Assembly (NCBI GenBank): GCA_025766275.1
Contig: JAFKAC010000003.1
Location: 2,356,001-2,420,000 of the forward strand
Length of the DNA: 64,000 nucleotides
Reading direction: 5' to 3'
Source of the DNA: Lactarius indigo
Taxonomy: Eukaryota; Basidiomycota; Agaricomycetes; Russulales; Russulaceae
Position numbers and translations under genes: made by a program. The first letter of the stretch is position 1, and the number at the start of each line of letters is the position of its first letter. Below, one piece after another: positions 59,655 to 64,000 of this stretch. The notes below the pieces were generated by a model. It worked only from the letters and a program-made list of their open reading frames with translations, did not search any database and had not been told where the DNA came from.

Positions 59655-62600
59655 TCATGTACTTGTGAACTTATTTACAGCAGTAAATGCTGCAGTGATA
59701 TTCCCCACATTAACCGTGGCATTTGTGGATGAATGGAAAAAAAGGAACGCCGGGTCCCACACCTTACTGAAAGCAGTGTCCGTAAACGACTCGTCGTTTA
59801 CAATTTCTGGTGAGTTGGCAAACTCTGTCCAAGTCACGCTCGTCTGTGCGCCTACCAACGCCCAATCCCGCACCGCAAGCGAATTATCGCTACCGAAGAA
59901 CAATCCACCTGAAGGTGTCGCAAAAGACGAAACAACGCTCTCAACATCCGGGGGTGTGACTGACCCAAAGATTGCTACTTCTAGCGTCGGGATGGCATCT
60001 AAAGACTTCCCGAGAAGGGTGTCACTTGATGGGGGGGTCACCGCGGAGGACAGAACGAAGTTCACGAATTGAATAGCAACGTTGAGGTCGGGGATAGCCT
60101 CGAAAAAGTCCAGGAGAACGTGGTTGATGTGGTTCAGCGTGCCAAACCGACGGGGGTCAGTCGTTGGAATAGAGGAAATGTTGGAATTCGGCAGGCTACT
60201 CAAAGCCTCCCCACTATAGACCACCACACGCGGAGTCGCCTCGCGGGAGAGAATTGCTGCCTGTTTCGCAGTGCCTGTCTGGGAATCACGGAAGGGGAGT
60301 CGTAAATGGAGTACATCGAGCACTCCATAAATAGGCCGATCCGCGAAGCAAGAATTATTGAAATTCGTCTGTGCCGTGGGAGCTGACAACCCAAAGACGG
60401 ACGCTTCTAGATTCGTGATCAACGCAAGTTGAGATGTTGCAAGGCTCGGGTAGCATGATAGTGGTGGCGGGAAGGGTGCACTTGTCGAATTAGTCAATAA
60501 TGAAGATATGGGGATATTCCCTGCCTTCCCATTGGCATCAAACGGAAGGAGAATGGGGGAGGATATCAGAAGCGACACGAATTTAAGGTAATTATTTGGA
60601 TCTTGTTGGAGAATATATTGCCAATAGTTGCCCATAGCCGTTGACCGAATTGTGGACGACGCTGTCAGAAACGGGAGTTGGCAACTCCATCAGGCATAGA
60701 TCCATACACAAATAAATACGTACCAGATGCAAACGTATACATTCGGTCCAGGGTTGTGCGAGCTGTATTGCTCATCTCCGCGAGCTGGGAGCTTGATGGT
60801 TGCCCATCTGGTATAAACGACACGATAGGTTCGGAAATCGATTGAGCTGCAAAGTCGAATACGTAACCCAGTTGTGTCGTCGAGAATTTTGATGATTGAC
60901 CAGCCACAGCGCCATCTCCGGTAAGACTCTTCCAGTCGGCCTTGGTAATAAAATCGCGTAACCTTCTCACTGAAGACGTATTCTGAGACAACACAAAGCT
61001 CCATAGCAAGGCACTCTGAGCCCACGCTGTCCGATTCGGAAAGGTCTGAGAATCAAGCGTTGGAGACACGTCGATCACCCGGGCCTGTGCCGCACAGTCA
61101 CTGCTCAAAGCGGAGGCTCGAGAGGAAGACATCGCGTTCGCGACAACTGCCGGGGTGAAGTTGGCATGGAATTGGTCATTGACAATAGGAATGAGGTTGA
61201 CGAGGCTCTGAGCAAGGACATCGCATTGAGTCGAAACGCAGACACACGTCGAATCTTGGTGGACAATGAGTAAATTGAGTCGCAACGCCGAGCACGAAAC
61301 TCACCGAGGTCACACGCATTCCCTGTACGATTGGCAGGACAATTTGGTGTGTGTGTACGTTTATGTCCCACAGTGACACCAACGATGATTCCGATGACGA
61401 CTAGTAGGACAGAAACGAAAATCCCCACGAAAAGTTTGATCTTGTTCCGACTAATCGGTCGTTTGAGGAACTTGGACTTTGTCTTTGCTGGGCCATAAGG
61501 ATTCTCGACTTCACGCCCGCTGGGGAAGGTCATACTTTGACGCCTTCGGCCACCAGAAGTCATTCCGAGGCCACTGGCGTACGCCCGGAACGGTGCGACC
61601 TTCTCGGAAGTAGACGCCCCGACACCGTCGTCAGGTAAGTGACCAGAATCAAGCATAGCATTGAGACGGTCAGCTCGTTCGGCTAGTTGGGGTAAAGGTA
61701 CCGAGCCTTCCATCCTTCGGTGCTCCTGCTCTTGGTGTAATGAAATATCGGGGATAGTTGGTACCGGAGGTAGTGGTTTTATACGCATCCATTCGACCAT
61801 CGTGCGCGCTGCACGAGCGGTACGTTGGCCAGCCGAGGATATGAGAGAAGAAACATGGCTCTTCACCGTCTTTGTTGAAAGAGCAGACACTCGCCGTTGA
61901 CGCTTAGCAGACAGTTTTATGGAAGCTCTGAGTTCAGGCGTTCCTGGGGTCAAGGGTCGGAGAGTGCCGATAAGCGGTTGAACATCGGCCAGTCGGAGAT
62001 CAGTGTGTCGCGCCCCATCCATCGAGGTCGAAAACGCCGAAGGCGGATGAGGGTTGAGAGGTGAAGTGCTACTATACGTAGCTTGGCTTTGTTCGTGGAT
62101 AGACTCAGGTACGCTGGTCGCGCTAGGCACATGGCGAAGTGTTGCCTGGGTTATGCCCACGACAGAAACCTTTCTAGTCAAAGCCGACCCAGGTTGAGCA
62201 ACATCTGCATATCCATCATACGAGGCGATGGTGTCATTTTCGCCATTGAAATGGTAATCCGGCCCTTCGCTTGAGGGCGCAAAGGGATAGGAACTCGGGG
62301 GAAAACGACTTGAGCCAACGCCCGGGTCGTGATACCGTGAAGGAGGGGGATAAAACATTTCGGACACAAGGCTTCCCGTATCAACTTGGTACGAAAGACG
62401 AGGACTCTGTGAATCTGAAGCATCCCGAGGGGTATTCGCAGAGGTAGCCGAGGAAAGCAGTCCAGTGATGAAGGAAGTCGAGAGCATCCTCTCTTCCGTG
62501 GGGTCCACGGAGATGATAGAGGAACCTTCGTGCCAATCATAGGGGGACAGCTTACCGGCCCTGACTGGGGAAGCAGGGCTTCGTGATCTCGCACGGCGGT

Positions 62601-63157
62601 CTGGCTGTGGTGGACGGTCAGTGTTATGATCAGGTGGAAAGTCCTCATCAACAACTTCGCGATTCAGTCCTGATGGCTGCGGAACGGCGGAGGCAGGGGG
62701 CGCTCGCAGTGTCACAGGTGCCGGCGCAGCGACAGTAAAGGTACTCCGTGCAGGGGAGGGAAGTGCCTATTGTGTGGTGAGCTAGGCGGAGCTGGGGAGC
62801 TAGAGGGGGACTCACAGGACCCACGGTTTGGCGGGAAGCGATGGAAAAAGTACTCCGCGCGGGGGAAGGGAGCCCCCACTCTGTGCTGGGAGCAGAGAGT
62901 CGAGGAGTGGTGATAGTAAAAGTGCTCCGCGCAGGAGAGTGAAGGAAGCGATCGGTGATTGGGCTAACGGGAATTTCGACGGGAGGAGGAGGGAATTGAG
63001 AAAGACATAGAGAACCGTCTGTGATTCCTGTAGCATAGGTAGTGAAGCTGATAGTGCTGTCCGCAATACCGGATGCGCTGGTACTGAGAGAAGCGCGTGG
63101 ACGGTGCTGAGAAGAAGAAGGATCAGAAGGTGTTGGAGGATCCTCCGGGCGAGACAT
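59655..63157 (-). CDS. Large type II membrane glycoprotein, unknown family
   Basis: Start MSRPEDPPTPSDPSSSQHRP at 63157. The cytoplasmic N-terminal half is Ser/Pro-rich and carries three copies of SPARSTF (HSPARSTFTI, PSPARSTFSI, PSPARSTFTV). One membrane span is clear: KLFVGIFVSVLLVVIGIIVG, preceded by basic residues and followed by VTVGHKRTHTPNC. The C-terminal half is probably outside the cell and has Cys pairs (ANRTGNACDL, STCVCVSTQCDVL), many NxS/T sites and regions such as SQTFPNRTAWAQSALLWSFV and RRFGTLNHINHVLLDFFEAI. It ends FTAVNKFTST at 59655. Introns lie near 62763-62812, 61257-61302 and 60625-60720. No enzyme motif is visible. Proteins of this layout recur in Agaricomycetes but I know no function; a wall sensor is one possibility, not supported directly. 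Confidence 0.75.
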
Positions 63158-63660
63158 CGCTGAGAGAGAGAAAGATTAGTGGAAATGACAACTGGGCGAG
63201 TAATGGACAGACCGAGTTCCCGAACTCCAGGGTGCAAGTGACGACAATTCGAAAGAGTGTGTGCTTATAACATAAATGAGTGCAGAGGGAGCGAAAGCGG
63301 TGACAATTCCGTGAGAAACGGGGTTGATACGTGGAGAGGAGATGAAATTGAATTATTGAATTAGCCTGAAGCGATGGCTTTCATTGAAACAAGCATTACG
63401 TGTTCCCACATCAATCTCACCGGGGCAAACTCTACGCGACGTAACGAGGAAACAAATCTCTTATAGACACGAAGGAGAACAGGAATGCCACAACCATGTG
63501 GGATCCAATCAGAACTAGAAAACACCGCAAAGGGACCACCATAGTTTATGCGTAATCGGCGGTCGACAAAGGTCATGAACAAAGGCCATAAAAAGTCGTA
63601 ACCTTGAGCACGGAAATAAATGGTATGATATTCCAGGGCAGCCCACAGTTAGCAAGTGGC
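63158..63660. other. Intergenic region
   Basis: About 500 bases with no recognised gene; it should hold the promoter of the membrane glycoprotein gene and the 3' untranslated part of RAC1. Confidence 0.35.
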
Positions 63661-64000
63661 TCATGCGATGATGCACTTGCTGCCCCTCGGCTTCTCCTTT
63701 GGCCTGGGGGGATTCACTAGTTTGTTCGATCATAAGCCGAATGAACTAAGGCGTAAGAAATCTCAAAACACGCACAGACGGCACGGATGGCCTCATCAAA
63801 GACGTTCTTCAGTCCCTTCTGGGTGAGGGCAGAACATTCTAAATACTTTACAGCCCCGATGTCTTTCGCCATGCTGGCACCCTGGGTATACTGGATAGGA
63901 GTCATGCGACTGTGAGACAAGATTTAGAAAAGGCTAGATTCCCTAATCTGAGGAGAACGTACCGGTCGCGAAGCTTCTCAACAGTGCCGGGGTCCTCGCG
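63661..64000 (-). CDS. RAC1: Rac-type Rho GTPase, C-terminal part (runs off right edge)
   Basis: Three exons of the 3' end are seen: 63963-64000 ([13 protein letters not shown]), 63776-63909 ([44 protein letters not shown]) and 63661-63716 ([18 protein letters not shown]). ECSALTQ is the G5 region. The polybasic stretch and the CIIA box show C-terminal prenylation. [19 protein letters not shown] and IRAVL fit Rac better than Cdc42, which has EHGERLARELGAVKY. Rac controls polarised growth and actin in filamentous basidiomycetes. The start and nucleotide-binding region are outside the window. Confidence 0.92.

Noticed and set aside
1..64000. tRNA, rRNA genes and DNA transposons
   Set aside because: No tRNA cloverleaf, rRNA segment, transposase, reverse transcriptase or terminal repeats were recognised by eye; a covariance-model and repeat search would be needed to exclude them.

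Overview
The window is nuclear DNA of a filamentous basidiomycete, most likely an Agaricomycete. Genes are dense and on both strands, split by many short introns of about 45-70 nt (GT-AG, with two probable GC-AG). Protein families are typically basidiomycete: an M16C protease of the YOL098C type, a NUFIP1-like protein with an acidic run, a fungal NLR with C2, NACHT and WD40 parts, and two Zn2Cys6 regulators. A Cantharellales/Rhizoctonia-like origin is possible but not shown.

Layout. 0-11 kb holds housekeeping and signalling genes: a Ser/Pro-rich protein running off the left edge, the ribosome-associated Stm1, a TFIIIC55-like histidine phosphatase, MEMO1, a tetraspan membrane protein and a RasGEF with a GTPase-like N-terminus. 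11-13.4 kb holds a decayed thiolase copy and a ribosomal protein uS3 gene with two frameshifts. 13.5-31 kb holds a secreted family 8 polysaccharide lyase, a three-KH RNA-binding protein, NUFIP1, an M16 metalloprotease, an EEP nuclease, a RhoGEF and a small membrane protein. 31-38 kb holds a Zn2Cys6 factor, a DUF3602 protein, an orphan and the CPSF30/Yth1 gene. 38-50 kb is the accessory part: a large NLR with twelve nearly identical WD40 repeats, a decayed copy of its 3' end, a SNARE (Use1-like) relic and a 3-phosphoglycerate dehydrogenase pseudogene, separated by sequence with little coding signal. 50-64 kb returns to intact genes: DNA polymerase delta subunit 2, 3-ketoacyl-CoA thiolase, prephenate dehydratase, a second Zn2Cys6 factor, an unknown type II membrane glycoprotein, and the 3' end of RAC1 running off the right edge.

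Themes. Ras/Rho signalling is represented by a RasGEF, a RhoGEF and Rac; RNA and translation by Stm1, uS3, the KH protein, NUFIP1, Yth1 and the EEP nuclease. The strongest unusual object is the NLR, whose repeats show the homogenised pattern known from fungal allorecognition genes. A second pattern needs care: at least eight conserved genes carry single-base indels at short homopolymers, which points to base-calling errors in the assembly rather than gene death. Introns and starts given here were inferred by eye from splice signals and family conservation.
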